Source: Apoderus coryli
Taxonomy: Eukaryota > Arthropoda > Insecta > Coleoptera > Attelabidae
Direction: 5' to 3'
Length of the DNA: 64,000 nt
NCBI GenBank assembly: GCA_911728435.2
Contig: CAJVRQ020000074.1
Location: forward strand, 1 to 64,000
Below the pieces are notes generated by a model, which had not been told where the DNA came from, did not search any database, and was given only the letters and a program-made list of their open reading frames with translations. Below, piece after piece: positions 1-12,167 of the stretch (positions are counted from its first letter, which is position 1; every line of letters begins with the position of its first letter). The position numbers and the translations under genes were made by a program.

Positions 1-1930
1 TTAATCTAATTTCTTTTCACTAATAAAATTTACTTTTAAATTCTAAGTGAGAAAACAGTTTTTTTGGGAGCCATTTGAAAAGTTTAATTCTAAATAACAA
101 AATTTTCGTAACAAAACGCGCTAAATCGTTCTAATTTGCTTTTTTATGCTTAATCTAATTTCTTTAGACTAATAAAATTTACTTTTAAATTCTAAGTGAG
201 AAAAACAGCTTTTTGACAGCCATTTGAACGTTTAATTCTAAATAACAAAATTTGACTAACAAAGCGCTCTAATTCGTTCTAAATTGCTTTTTTATGCTTA
301 ATCTAATTTCTTTTCACTAATAAAATTTACTTTTAAATTCTAAGTGAGAAAACAGCTTCTTGGGAGCCATTTGAAAAGTTTAATTCTAAATAACAAAATT
401 TTAGTAACAAAACGCGCTAAATCGTTCTAATTTGCTTTTTTATGCTTAATCTAATTTCTTTTGACCAATAAAATTTACTTTTAAATTCTAAGTGAGAAAA
501 CAGCTTTTTGGGAGCCATTTGAAAAGTTTAATTCTAAATAACAAAATTTTAGTAACAAAAACGCTCTAATTCGTTCTAATTTGCTTTTTTATGCTTAATC
601 TAATTTCTTTTGACTAATAAAATTTACTTTTATATTCTAAGTGAGAAAACAGCTTTTTGGGAGCCATTTGAAAAGTTCAATTCTAAATAACAAAATTTTA
701 GTAACAAAAACGCGCTAAATCGTTCTAATTTGCTTTTTTATGCTTAATCTAATTTCTTTAGACTAATAGAATTTACTTTTAATTTCTAAGTGAGAAAACA
801 GCTTTTTGGGAGCCATTTGAAACGTTTAATTCTAAATAACAATATTTTAGTAACAAAACGCGCTAATTCGTTCTAAATTGCCTATTTACGCTTAATCTAA
901 CTTATTTTCACTAATAAAATTTACTTTTAAATTCTAAGTGAGGAAACAGCTTTTTGGGAGCCATTTGAAACGTTTAATTCTAAATAACAAAATTTTAGTA
1001 ACAAAACGCGCTAATTCGTTCTAAATTGCTTATTTACGCTTAATCTAACTTATTTTCACTAATAAAATTTACTTTTAAATTCTAAGTGAGAAAACAGCTT
1101 TTTGGGAGCCATTTGAAAAGTTTTAATTCTAAATAACGAAATTTTAGTAACAAAAACGCGCTAAATCGTTTTAATTTGCTTTTTTTATGCTTAAACTAAT
1201 TTCTTTAGACTAATAAAATTTACTTTTAAATTCTAAGTGAGAAAACAGCTTTTTGGCAGCCATTTGAACGTTTAATTCTAAATAACAAAATTTTAGTAAC
1301 AAAACGCTCTAATACGTTCTAAATTGCTTTTTTATGCTTAATCTAATTTCTTTTCACTAATAAAATTTACTTTTAAATTCTAAGTGAGAAAACAGCTTCT
1401 TGGGAGCCATTTGAAAAGTTTAATTCTAAATAACAAAATTTTAGTAACAAAACGCGCTAAATCGTTCTAATTTGCTTTTTTATGCTTAATCTAATTTCTT
1501 TTGACCAATAAAATTTACTTTTAAATTCTAAGTGAGAAAACAGCTTTTTGGGAGCCATTTGAAAAGTTTAATTCTAAATAACAAAATTTTAGTAACAAAA
1601 ACGCTCTAATTCGTTCTAATTTGCTTTTTTATGCTTAATCTAATTTCTTTTGACTAATAAAATTTACTTTTATATTCTAAGTGAGAAAACAGCTTTTTGG
1701 GAGCCATTTGAAAAGTTTAATTCTAAATAACAAAATTTTAGTAACAAAACGCTCTAATTCGTTCTAATTTGCTTTTTTATGCTTAATCTAATTTCTTTTG
1801 ACTAATAAAATTTACTTTTAAATTCTAAGTGAGAAAACAGCTTTTTGGGAGCCATTTGAAAAGTTTAATTCTAAATAACAAAATTTTAGTAACAAAACGC
1901 TCTAATACGTTCTAAATTGCTTTTTTATGC
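1..1930 (+). repeat. HOR unit, 13 monomers, left edge
   Basis: The order is A, B-like, C', D, an E/L hybrid (595-743), M, N, O, B, C', D, E, I-like. The second monomer (150-297) has several private changes, including gacagcc and tttgactaac. The M-N-O-B-C'-D-E-I tail also closes the long units ending at 9358 and 25024. Confidence 0.8.
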
Positions 1931-3416
1931 TTAATCTAATTTCTTTTCACTAATAAAATTTACTTTTAAATTCTAAGTGAGAAAAACAGTTTTTTTGGGA
2001 GCCATTTGAAAAGTTTAATTCTAAATAACAAAATTTTCGTAACAAAACGCGCTAAATCGTTCTAATTTGCTTTTTTATGCTTAATCTAATTTCTTTAGAC
2101 TAATAAAATTTACTTTTAAATTCTAAGTGAGAAAACAGCTTTTTGGCAGCCATTTGAACGTTTAATTCTAAATAACAAAATTTTAGTAACAAAACGCTCT
2201 AATACGTTCTAAATTGCTTTTTTATGCTTAATCTAATTTCTTTTCACTAATAAAATTTACTTTTAAATTCTAAGTGAGAAAACAGATTTTTGGGAGCCAT
2301 TTGAAAAGTTTAATTCTAAATAACAAAAATTTTAGTAACAAAACGCGCTAAATCGTTCTAATTTGCTTTTTTATGCTTAATCTAATTTCTTTTGACCAAT
2401 AAAATTTACTTTTAAATTCTAAGTGAGAAAACAGCTTTTTGGGAGCCATTTGAAAAGTTTAATTCTAAATAACAAAATTTTAGTAACAAAACGCTCTAAT
2501 TCGTTCTAATTTGCTTTTTTATGCTTAATCTAATTTCTTTTGACTAATAAAATTTACTTTTATATTCTAAGTGAGAAAACAGCTTTTTGGGAGCCATTTG
2601 AAAAGTTTAATTCTAAATAACAAAATTTTAGTAACAAAACGCTCTAATTCGTTCTAATTTGCTTTTTTATGCTTAATCTAATTTCTTTAAACTAATAAAA
2701 TTTACTTTTAAATTCTAAGTGAGAAAACAACTTTTTTGGGAGCCATTTGAAAAGTTTAATTCTAATTAACAAAATTTTAGTAACAAAACGCTCTAATTCG
2801 TTCTAATTTGCTTTTTTATGCTTAATCTAATTTCTTTTGACTAATAAAATTTACTTTTATATTCTAAGTGAGAAAACAGCTTTTTGGGAGCCATTTGAAA
2901 AGTTTAATTCTAAATAACAAAATTTTAGTAACAAAAACGCGCTAAATCGTTCTAATTTGCTTTTTTATGCTTAATCTAATTTCTTTTGACTAATAAAATT
3001 TACTTTTAAATTCTAAGTGAGAAAACAGCTTTTTGGGAGCCATTTGAAAAGTTTAATTCTAAATAACAAAATTTTAGTAACAAAACGCTCTAATTCGTTC
3101 TAATTTGCTTTTTTATGCTTAATCTAATTTCTTTTGACTAATAAAATTTACTTTTATATTCTAAGTGAGAAAACAGCTTTTTGGGAGCCATTTGAAAAGT
3201 TTAATTCTAAATAACAAAATTTTAGTAACAAAACGCTCTAATTCGTTCTAATTTGCTTTTTTATGCTTAATCTAATTTCTTTTGACTAATAAAATTTACT
3301 TTTAAATTCTAAGTGAGAAAACAGCTTTTTTGGGAGCCATTTGAAAAGTTTAATTCTAATTAACAAAATTTTAGTAACAAAACGCTCTAATACGTTCTAA
3401 ATTGCTTTTTTTATGC
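1931..3416 (+). repeat. 10-monomer HOR unit
   Basis: The order is A-B-C-D-E-F-G-U-E-I. The unit is a few bases over the sum of its parts because of several +1 homopolymer runs. It opens the first 7.4-kb super-repeat. Confidence 0.82.
2971..3118 (+). repeat. Consensus monomer (type U), exact example
   Basis: This copy matches the majority base at every position: tttgact at 15-21, aaattc at 38-43, gggagcc, gaaaagttt, aaataac, gctctaattcg and ctaatttgc. It serves as the reference against which other types are named. The unit is close to the 147 bp wrapped by a nucleosome core, which is a length coincidence only. The motif tctaa recurs within it at positions 5, 42, 88 and 129, and taacaaaa occurs twice 14 bp apart (94 and 108). 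Confidence 0.95.
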
Positions 3417-4749
3417 TTAATCTAATTTCTTTTCACTAATAAAATTTACTTTTAAATTCTAAGTGAGAAAACAGTTTTTTGGGAGCCATTTGAAAAGTTT
3501 AATTCTAAATAACAAAATTTTCGTAACAAAAACGCGCTAAATCGTTCTAATTTGCTTTTTTTATGCTTAATCTAATTTCTTTAGACTAATAAAATTTACT
3601 TTTAAATTCTAAGTGAGAAAACAGCTTTTTGGCAGCCATTTGAACGTTTAATTCTAAATAACAAAATTTTAGTAACAAAACGCTCTAATACGTTCTAAAT
3701 TGCTTTTTTATGCTTAATCTAATTTCTTTTCACTAATAAAATTTACTTTTAAATTCTAAGTGAGAAAACAGATTTTTGGGAGCCATTTGAAAAGTTTAAT
3801 TCTAAATAACAAAATTTTAGTAACAAAAACGCGCTAAATCGTTCTAATTTGCTTTTTTATGCTTAATCTAATTTCTTTTGACCAATAAAATTTACTTTTA
3901 AATTCTAAGTGAGAAAACAGCTTTTTGGGAGCCATTTGAAAAGTTTAATTCTAAATAACAAAATTTTAGTAACAAAACGCTCTAATTCGTTCTAATTTGC
4001 TTTTTTATGCTTAATCTAATTTCTTTTGACTAATAAAATTTACTTTTATATTCTAAGTGAGAAAACAGCTTTTTGGGAGCCATTTGAAAAGTTTAATTCT
4101 AAATAACAAAATTTTAGTAACAAAACGCTCTAATTCGTTCTAATTTGCTTTTTTATGCTTAATCTAATTTCTTTAGACTCATAAAATTTACTTTTAAATT
4201 CTAAGTGAGAAAACAGCTTTTTGGGAGCCATTTGAAAAGTTTAATTCTAATTAACAAAATTTTAGTAACAAAACGCTCTAATTCGTTCTAATTTGCTTTT
4301 TTATGCTTAATCTAATTTCTTTTGACTAATAAAATTTACTTTTATATTCTAAGTGAGAAAACAGCTTTTTGGGAGCCATTTGAAAAGTTTAATTCTAAAT
4401 AACAAAATTTTAGTAACAAAACGCGCTAAATCGTTCTAATTTGCTTTTTTATGCTTAATCTAATTTCTTTTGACTAATAAAATTTACTTTATATTCTAAG
4501 TGAGAAAACAGCTTTTTGGGAGCCATTTGAAAAGTTTAATTCTAAATAACAAAATTTTAGTAACAAAACGCTCTAATTCGTTCTAATTTGCTTTTTTATG
4601 CTTAATCTAATTTCTTTTGACTAATAAAATTTACTTTTAAATTCTAAGTGAGAAAACAGCTTTTTGGGAGCCATTTGAAAAGTTTAATTCTAATTAACAA
4701 AATTTTAGTAACAAAACGCTCTAATACGTTCTAAATTGCTTTTTTATGC
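3417..4749 (+). repeat. 9-monomer HOR unit, 1333 bp
   Basis: The order is A-B-C-D-E-F'-G-H-I. F' here reads tttagactcataaaa instead of tttaaactaataaaa. Three +1 homopolymer runs account for its length over 1330 bp. Confidence 0.85.
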
Positions 4750-7409
4750 TTAATCTAATTTCTTTTCACTAATAAAATTTACTTTTAAATTCTAAGTGAG
4801 AAAACAGTTTTTTGGGAGCCATTTGAAAAGTTTAATTCTAAATAACAAAATTTTCGTAACAAAACGCGCTAAATCGTTCTAATTTGCTTTTTTATGCTTA
4901 ATCTAATTTCTTTTGACCAATAAAATTTACTTTTAAATTCTAAGTGAGAAAACAGCTTTTTGGCAGCCATTTGAACGTTTAATTCTAAATAACAAAATTT
5001 TAGTAACAAAACGCTCTAATACGTTCTAAATTGCTTTTTTATGCTTAATCTAATTTCTTTTCACTAATAAAATTTACTTTTAAATTCTAAGTGAGAAAAC
5101 AGATTTTTGGGAGCCATTTGAAAAGTTTAATTCTAAATAACAAAATTTTAGTAACAAAACGCGCTAAATCGTTCTAATTTGCTTTTTTATGCTTAATCTA
5201 ATTTCTTTTGACCAATAAAATTTACTTTTAAATTCTAAGTGAGAAAACAGCTTTTTGGGAGCCATTTGAAAAGTTTAATTCTAAATAACAAAATTTTAGT
5301 AACAAAACGCTCTAATTCGTTCTAATTTGCTTTTTTATGCTTAATCTAATTTCTTTTGACTAATAAAATTTACTTTTATATTCTAAGTGAGAAAACAGCT
5401 TTTTGGGAGCCATTTGAAAAGTTTAATTCTAAATAACAAAATTTTAGTAACAAAACGCTCTAATTCGTTCTAATTTGCTTTTTTATGCTTAATCTAATTT
5501 CTTTAAACTAATAAAATTTACTTTTAAATTCTAAGTGAGAAAACAGCTTTTTGGGAGCCATTTGAAAAGTTTAATTCTAATTAACAAAATTTTAGTAACA
5601 AAACGCTCTAATTCGTTCTAATTTGCTTTTTTATGCTTAATCTAATTTCTTTTGACTAATAAAATTTACTTTTATATTCTAAGTGAGAAAACAGCTTTTT
5701 GGGAGCCATTTGAAAAGTTTAATTCTAAATAACAAAATTTTAGTAACAAAACGCGCTAAATCGTTCTAATTTGCTTTTTTATGCTTAATCTAATTTCTTT
5801 TGACTAATAAAATTTACTTTATATTCTAAGTGAGAAAACAGCTTTTTGGGAGCCATTTGAAAAGTTTAATTCTAAATAACAAAATTTTAGTAACAAAACG
5901 CTCTAATTGGTTCTAATTTGCTTTTTTATGCTTAATCTAATTTCTTTTGACTAATAAAATTTACTTTTAAATTCTAAGTGAGAAAACAGCTTTTTGGGAG
6001 CCATTTGAATAGTTTAATTCTAATTAACAAAATTTTAGTAACAAAACGCTCTAATTCGTTCTAATTTGCTTTTTTATGCTTAATCTAATTTCTTTTGACT
6101 AATAAAATTTACTTTTAAATTCTAAGTGAGAAAACAGCTTTTTGGGAGCCATTTGAAAAGTTCAATTCTAAATAACAAAATTTTAGTAACAAAACGCGCT
6201 AAATCGTTCTAATTTGCTTTTTTATGCTTAATCTAATTTCTTTTGACCAATAAAATTTACTTTTAAATTCTAAGTGAGAAAACAGCTTTTTGGGAGCCAT
6301 TTGAAAAGTTTAATTCTAAATAACAAAATTTTAGTAACAAAACGCGCTAAATCGTTTTAATTTGCTTTTTTATGCTTAATCTAATTTCTTTAGACTAATA
6401 AAATTTACTTTTAAATTCTAAGTGAGAAAACAGCTTTTTGGCAGCCATTTGAACGTTTAATTCTAAATAACAAAATTTTAGTAACAAAACGCGCTAATTC
6501 GTTCTAAATTGCTTATTTACGCTTAATCTAACTTATTTTCACTAATAAAATTTACTTTTAAATTCTAAGTGAGAAAACAGCTTTTTGGGAGCCATTTGAA
6601 AAGTTTAATTCTAAATAACGAAATTTTAGTAACAAAACGCGCTAAATCGTTTTAATTTGCTTTTTTATGCTTAATCTAATTTCTTTTGACTAATAAAATT
6701 TACTTTTAAATTCTAAGTGAGAAAACAGCTTTTTGGGAGCCATTTGAAAAGTTTAATTCTAAATAACAAAATTTTAGTAACAAAACGCTCTAATTCGTTC
6801 TAATTTGCTTTTTTATGCTTAATCTAATTTCTTTAAACTAATAAAATTTACTTTTAAATTCTAAGTGAGAAAACAGCTTTTTGGGAGCCATTTGAAAAGT
6901 TTAATTCTAATTAACAAAATTTTAGTAACAAAACGCTCTAATTCGTTCTAATTTGCTTTTTTATGCTTAATCTAATTTCTTTTGACTAATAAAATTTACT
7001 TTTATATTCTAAGTGAGAAAACAGCTTTTTGGGAGCCATTTGAAAAGTTTAATTCTAAATAACAAAATTTTAGTAACAAAACGCGCTAAATCGTTCTAAT
7101 TTGCTTTTTTATGCTTAATCTAATTTCTTTTGACTAATAAAATTTACTTTATATTCTAAGTGAGAAAACAGCTTTTTGGGCGCCATTTGAAAAGTTTAAT
7201 TCTAAATAACAAAATTTTAGTAACAAAACGCTCTAATTGGTTCTAATTTGCTTTTTTATGCTTAATCTAATTTCTTTTGACTAATAAAATTTACTTTTAA
7301 ATTCTAAGTGAGAAAACAGCTTTTTGGGAGCCATTTGAAAAGTTTAATTCTAAATAACAAAATTTTAGTAACAAAACGCTCTAATTCGTTCTAATTTGCT
7401 TTTTTATGC

Positions 7410-7496
7410 TTAATCTAACTTATTTTCACTAATAAAATCAATAACAAAATTTTAGTAACAAAACGCACTAATACGTTCTAAATTGCTTTTTTATGC
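7410..7496 (+). repeat. 87-bp deleted monomer S, copy 1
   Basis: S begins like N (ttaatctaacttattttcac). It jumps from taataaaat directly to aataacaaaa with a single c at the join (taataaaatcaataac), losing 61 bp. It ends gcactaatacg. The same join in all 21 copies implies a single origin. Confidence 0.95.
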
Positions 7497-7792
7497 TTAA
7501 TCTAATTTTTTTTGACTAATAAAATTTACTTTTATATTCTAAGTGAGAAAACAGCTTTTTGGGCGCCATTTGAAAAGTTTAATTCTAAATAACAAAATTT
7601 TAGTAACAAAACGCTCTAATTGGTTCTAATTTGCTTTTTTATGCTTAATCTAATTTCTTTTGACTAATAAAATTTACTTTTAAATTCTAAGTGAGAAAAC
7701 AGCTTTTTGGGAGCCATTTGAAACGTTTAATTCTAAATAACAAAATTTTAGTAACAAACCGCGCTAATTCGTTCTAAATTGCTTATTTACGC

Positions 7793-7879
7793 TTAATCTA
7801 ACTTATTTTCACTAATAAAATCAATAACAAAATTTTAGTAACAAAACGCACTAATACGTTCTAAATTGCTTTTTTATGC
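7793..7879 (+). repeat. 87-bp monomer S, copy 2
   Basis: It lies 383 bp after copy 1 (S plus two full monomers) and is followed by V-L-M. Confidence 0.95.
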
Positions 7880-9358
7880 TTAATCTAATTTTTTTTGACT
7901 AATAAAATTTACTTTTATATTCTAAGTGAGAAAACAGCTTTTTGGGCGCCATTTGAAAAGTTTAATTCTAAATAACAAAATTTTAGTAACAAAACGCTCT
8001 AATTGGTTCTAATTTGCTTTTTTATGCTTAATCTAATTTCTTTTGACTAATAAAATTTACTTTTAAATTCTAAGTGAGAAAACAGCTTTTTGGGAGCCAT
8101 TTGAAAAGTTCAATTCTAAATAACAAAATTTTAGTAACAAAACGCGCTAAATCGTTCTAATTTGCTTTTTTATGCTTAATCTAATTTCTTTAGACTAATA
8201 GAATTTACTTTTAATTTCTAAGTGAGAAAACAGCTTTTTGGGAGCCATTTGAAACGTTTAATTCTAAATAACAATATTTTAGTAACAAAACGCGCTAATT
8301 CGTTCTAAATTGCCTATTTACGCTTAATCTAACTTATTTTCACTAATAAAATTTACTTTTAAATTCTAAGTGAGGAAACAGCTTTTTGGGAGCCATTTGA
8401 AACGTTTAATTCTAAATAACAAAATTTTAGTAACAAAACGCGCTAATTCGTTCTAAATTGCTTATTTACGCTTAATCTAACTTATTTTCACTAATAAAAT
8501 TTACTTTTAAATTCTAAGTGAGAAAACAGCTTTTTGGGAGCCATTTGAAAAGTTTAATTCTAAATAACGAAATTTTAGTAACAAAACGCGCTAAATCGTT
8601 TTAATTTGCTTTTTTATGCTTAAACTAATTTCTTTAGACTAATAAAATTTACTTTTAAATTCTAAGTGAGAAAACAGCTTTTTGGCAGCCATTTGAACGT
8701 TTAATTCTAAATAACAAAATTTTAGTAACAAAACGCTCTAATACGTTCTAAATTGCTTTTTTATGCTTAATCTAAATTCTTTTCACTAATAAAATTTACT
8801 TTTAAATTCTAAGTGAGAAAACAGCTTCTTGGGAGCCATTTGAAAAGTTTAATTCTAAATAACAAAATTTTAGTAACAAAACGCGCTAAATCGTTCTAAT
8901 TTGCTTTTTTATGCTTAATCTAATTTCTTTTGACCAATAAAATTTACTTTTAAATTCTAAGTGAGAAAACAGCTTTTTGGGAGCCATTTGAAAAGTTTAA
9001 TTCTAAATAACAAAATTTTAGTAACAAAACGCTCTAATTCGTTCTAATTTGCTTTTTTATGCTTAATCTAATTTCTTTTGACTAATAAAATTTACTTTTA
9101 TATTCTAAGTGAGAAAACAGCTTTTTGGGAGCCATTTGAAAAGTTTAATTCTAAATAACAAAATTTTAGTAACAAAACGCTCTAATTCGTTCTAATTTGC
9201 TTTTTTATGCTTAATCTAATTTCTTTTGACTAATAAAATTTACTTTTAAATTCTAAGTGAGAAAACAGCTTTTTGGGAGCCATTTGAAAAGTTTAATTCT
9301 AATTAACAAAATTTTAGTAACAAAACGCTCTAATACGTTCTAAATTGCTTTTTTATGC

Positions 9359-10837
9359 TTAATCTAATTTCTTTTCACTAATAAAATTTACTTTTAAATT
9401 CTAAGTGAGAAAACAGTTTTTTGGGAGCCATTTGAAAAGTTTAATTCTAAATAACAAAATTTTCGTAACAAAACGCGCTAAATCGTTCTAATTTGCTTTT
9501 TTATGCTTAATCTAATTTCTTTAGACTAATAAAATTTACTTTTAAATTCTAAGTGAGAAAACAGCTTTTTGGCAGCCATTTGAACGTTTAATTCTAAATA
9601 ACAAAATTTTAGTAACAAAACGCTCTAATACGTTCTAAATTGCTTTTTTATGCTTAATCTAATTTCTTTTCACTAATAAAATTTACTTTTAAATTCTAAG
9701 TGAGAAAACAGATTTTTGGGAGCCATTTGAAAAGTTTAATTCTAAATAACAAAATTTTAGTAACAAAACGCGCTAAATCGTTCTAATTTGCTTTTTTATG
9801 CTTAATCTAATTTCTTTTGACCAATAAAATTTACTTTTAAATTCTAAGTGAGAAAACAGCTTTTTGGGAGCCATTTGAAAAGTTTAATTCTAAATAACAA
9901 AATTTTAGTAACAAAACGCTCTAATTCGTTCTAATTTGCTTTTTTATGCTTAATCTAATTTCTTTTGACTAATAAAATTTACTTTTATATTCTAAGTGAG
10001 AAAACAGCTTTTTGGGAGCCATTTGAAAAGTTTAATTCTAAATAACAAAATTTTAGTAACAAAACGCTCTAATTCGTTCTAATTTGCTTTTTTATGCTTA
10101 ATCTAATTTCTTTAAACTAATAAAATTTACTTTTAAATTCTAAGTGAGAAAACACCTTTTTGGGAGCCATTTGAAAAGTTTAATTCTAATTAACAAAATT
10201 TTAGTAACAAAACGCTCTAATTCGTTCTAATTTGCTTTTTTATGCTTAATCTAATTTCTTTTGACTAATAAAATTTACTTTTATATTCTAAGTGAGAAAA
10301 CAGCTTTTTGGGAGCCATTTGAAAAGTTTAATTCTAAATAACAAAATTTTAGTAACAAAACGCGCTAAATCGTTCTAATTTGCTTTTTTATGCTTAATCT
10401 AATTTCTTTTGACCAATAAAATTTACTTTTAAATTCTAAGTGAGAAAACAGCTTTTTGGGAGCCATTTGAAAAGTTTAATTCTAAATAACAAAATTTTAG
10501 TAACAAAACGCTCTAATTCGTTCTAATTTGCTTTTTTATGCTTAATCTAATTTCTTTTGACTAATAAAATTTACTTTTATATTCTAAGTGAGAAAACAGC
10601 TTTTTGGGAGCCATTTGAAAAGTTTAATTCTAAATAACAAAATTTTAGTAACAAAACGCTCTAATTCGTTCTAATTTGCTTTTTTATGCTTAATCTAATT
10701 TCTTTTGACTAATAAAATTTACTTTTAAATTCTAAGTGAGAAAACAGCTTTTTGGGAGCCATTTGAAAAGTTTAATTCTAATTAACAAAATTTTAGTAAC
10801 AAAACGCTCTAATACGTTCTAAATTGCTTTTTTATGC
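9359..10837 (+). repeat. 10-monomer HOR unit, 1479 bp
   Basis: The order is A-B-C-D-E-F-G-D-E-I, where F has cacctttttggg. The same cacc variant recurs near 16213, linking this unit to the block at 15715-16895. Confidence 0.84.
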
Positions 10838-10985
10838 TTAATCTAATTTCTTTTCACTAATAAAATTTACTTTTAAATTCTAAGTGAGAAAACAGTTTTT
10901 TGGGAGCCATTTGAAAAGTTTAATTCTAAATAACAAAATTTTCGTAACAAAACGCGCTAAATCGTTCTAATTTGCTTTTTTATGC
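10838..10985 (+). repeat. Monomer type A (tttcgtaac marker)
   Basis: Type A is defined by ttttcac near position 15, cagttttttggg instead of cagctttttggg, and tttcgtaac instead of tttagtaac; it ends gcgctaaatcg. Type A is rare and begins each HOR unit in the left half. It starts at 1, 1931, 3417, 4750, 9359, 10838, 12168, 16896, 18226, 19704, 25025, 26947, 29399, 31259 and 60330. I saw none between 31.4 and 60.3 kb, so its absence defines the 2.0 kb HOR family. Confidence 0.9.
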
Positions 10986-11132
10986 TTAATCTAATTTCTT
11001 TAGACTAATAAAATTTACTTTTAAATTCTAAGTGAGAAAACAGCTTTTTGGCAGCCATTTGAACGTTTAATTCTAAATAACAAAATTTTAGTAACAAAAC
11101 GCTCTAATACGTTCTAAATTGCTTTTTTATGC
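10986..11132 (+). repeat. Monomer type B (ggcagcc / gaacg, 147 bp)
   Basis: B carries tttagac, the core variant ggcagcc, gaacgttt (one base shorter than gaaaagttt) and gctctaatacg followed by aaattgc. It follows A in the 9- and 10-monomer units. Relatives with gaaaag in place of gaacg (B', P) occur in the 35-58 kb family. Confidence 0.88.
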
Positions 11133-11280
11133 TTAATCTAATTTCTTTTCACTAATAAAATTTACTTTTAAATTCTAAGTGAGAAAACAGATTTTTGGGA
11201 GCCATTTGAAAAGTTTAATTCTAAATAACAAAATTTTAGTAACAAAACGCGCTAAATCGTTCTAATTTGCTTTTTTATGC
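11133..11280 (+). repeat. Monomer type C (cagattttt)
   Basis: C has ttttcac, cagatttttggg, gaaaag and gcgctaaatcg. A close relative C' has cagcttcttggg instead (for example near 298, 1336, 8775 and 24437). Confidence 0.88.
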
Positions 11281-11428
11281 TTAATCTAATTTCTTTTGAC
11301 CAATAAAATTTACTTTTAAATTCTAAGTGAGAAAACAGCTTTTTGGGAGCCATTTGAAAAGTTTAATTCTAAATAACAAAATTTTAGTAACGAAACGCTC
11401 TAATTCGTTCTAATTTGCTTTTTTATGC
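11281..11428 (+). repeat. Monomer type D (tttgacc)
   Basis: D is marked by tttgaccaataaaa where other types have tttgactaataaaa, with aaattc and gctctaattcg. This copy has a private change, taacgaaacgc, at about 11392. Confidence 0.87.
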
Positions 11429-11576
11429 TTAATCTAATTTCTTTTGACTAATAAAATTTACTTTTATATTCTAAGTGAGAAAACAGCTTTTTGGGAGCCA
11501 TTTGAAAAGTTTAATTCTAAATAACAAAATTTTAGTAACAAAACGCTCTAATTCGTTCTAATTTGCTTTTTTATGC
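11429..11576 (+). repeat. Monomer type E (ttttatattc)
   Basis: E carries acttttatattc in place of acttttaaattc and ends gctctaattcg. The tatatt form strengthens an imperfect inverted repeat (ataaaa-tttac-ttttat) in this part of the monomer. E is one of the most abundant types and is often tandemly reiterated, as at 34980-35275. Confidence 0.87.
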
Positions 11577-11724
11577 TTAATCTAATTTCTTTAAACTAAT
11601 AAAATTTACTTTTAAATTCTAAGTGAGAAAACAGCTTTTTGGGAGCCATTTGAAAAGTTTAATTCTAATTAACAAAATTTTAGTAACAAAACGCTCTAAT
11701 TCGTTCTAATTTGCTTTTTTATGC
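11577..11724 (+). repeat. Monomer type F (tttaaac, attaac)
   Basis: F has tttaaac near position 15 and ctaattaac where the consensus has ctaaataac, ending gctctaattcg. A sub-variant with cacctttttggg is shared only by the copies near 10140 and 16200. Confidence 0.86.
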
Positions 11725-11872
11725 TTAATCTAATTTCTTTTGACTAATAAAATTTACTTTTATATTCTAAGTGAGAAAACAGCTTTTTGGGAGCCATTTG
11801 AAAAGTTTAATTCTAAATAACAAAATTTTAGTAACAAAACGCGCTAAATCGTTCTAATTTGCTTTTTTATGC
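11725..11872 (+). repeat. Monomer type G (tatatt with gcgctaaatcg)
   Basis: G combines the E-type left half (acttttatattc) with the right half gcgctaaatcg. It normally precedes H or H'. Confidence 0.86.
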
Positions 11873-12019
11873 TTAATCTAATTTCTTTTGACTAATAAAA
11901 TTTACTTTATATTCTAAGTGAGAAAACAGCTTTTTGGGAGCCATTTGAAAAGTTTAATTCTAAATAACAAAATTTTAGTAACAAAACGCTCTAATTCGTT
12001 CTAATTTGCTTTTTTATGC
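11873..12019 (+). repeat. Monomer type H (tactttatattc, 147 bp)
   Basis: H lacks one T in the run after tac (tactttatattc), giving 147 bp. The plain form has gggagcc and gctctaattcg. A derived form H' has the core gggcgcc and gctctaattgg (for example 27982-28128) and replaces H in most units right of 13 kb. Confidence 0.86.
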
Positions 12020-12167
12020 TTAATCTAATTTCTTTTGACTAATAAAATTTACTTTTAAATTCTAAGTGAGAAAACAGCTTTTTGGGAGCCATTTGAAAAG
12101 TTTAATTCTAATTAACAAAATTTTAGTAACAAAACGCTCTAATACGTTCTAAATTGCTTTTTTATGC
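12020..12167 (+). repeat. Monomer type I (attaac, ctaatacg)
   Basis: I has tttgact, aaattc, ctaattaac and gctctaatacg followed by aaattgc. It closes each unit in the left half and is followed by A. Confidence 0.86.

Larger units (their letters stand above)
1..3830. other. Zone of excess homopolymer +1 changes
   Basis: I count about 18 runs one base longer than the consensus. They include T7 at 59-65, A5 at 201-205, 557-561, 706-710 and 1152-1156, T7 at 1180-1186, A5 at 1597-1601 and 1982-1986, T7 at 1990-1996, A5 at 2325-2329 and 2933-2937, T6 at 2732-2737 and 3326-3331, T7 at 3406-3412 and 3556-3562, and A5 at 3528-3532 and 3825-3829. Further right I noted only three such changes (near 19805, 53080 and 53709). 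This suggests lower base accuracy at a contig end. Confidence 0.75.
4750..9358 (+). repeat. Long irregular HOR unit with two S monomers
   Basis: It holds about 30 full monomers plus the 87-bp monomers at 7410 and 7793. It opens A-B-C-D-E-F-G-H-K-L and closes V-L-M-N-O-B-C'-D-E-I. Its second monomer is a hybrid with tttgacc on the left and ggcagcc/gaacg on the right. Confidence 0.78.
10838..12167 (+). repeat. 9-monomer HOR unit, 1330 bp (type example)
   Basis: This is a clean A-B-C-D-E-F-G-H-I unit. The lengths are 148 for most monomers and 147 for B and H, summing to 1330 bp. Confidence 0.9.

Noticed and set aside
7410..7496. Short monomers as window or assembly joins
   Set aside because: The identical join occurs 21 times in regular HOR positions, so it is a genuine inherited monomer type rather than an assembly scar.
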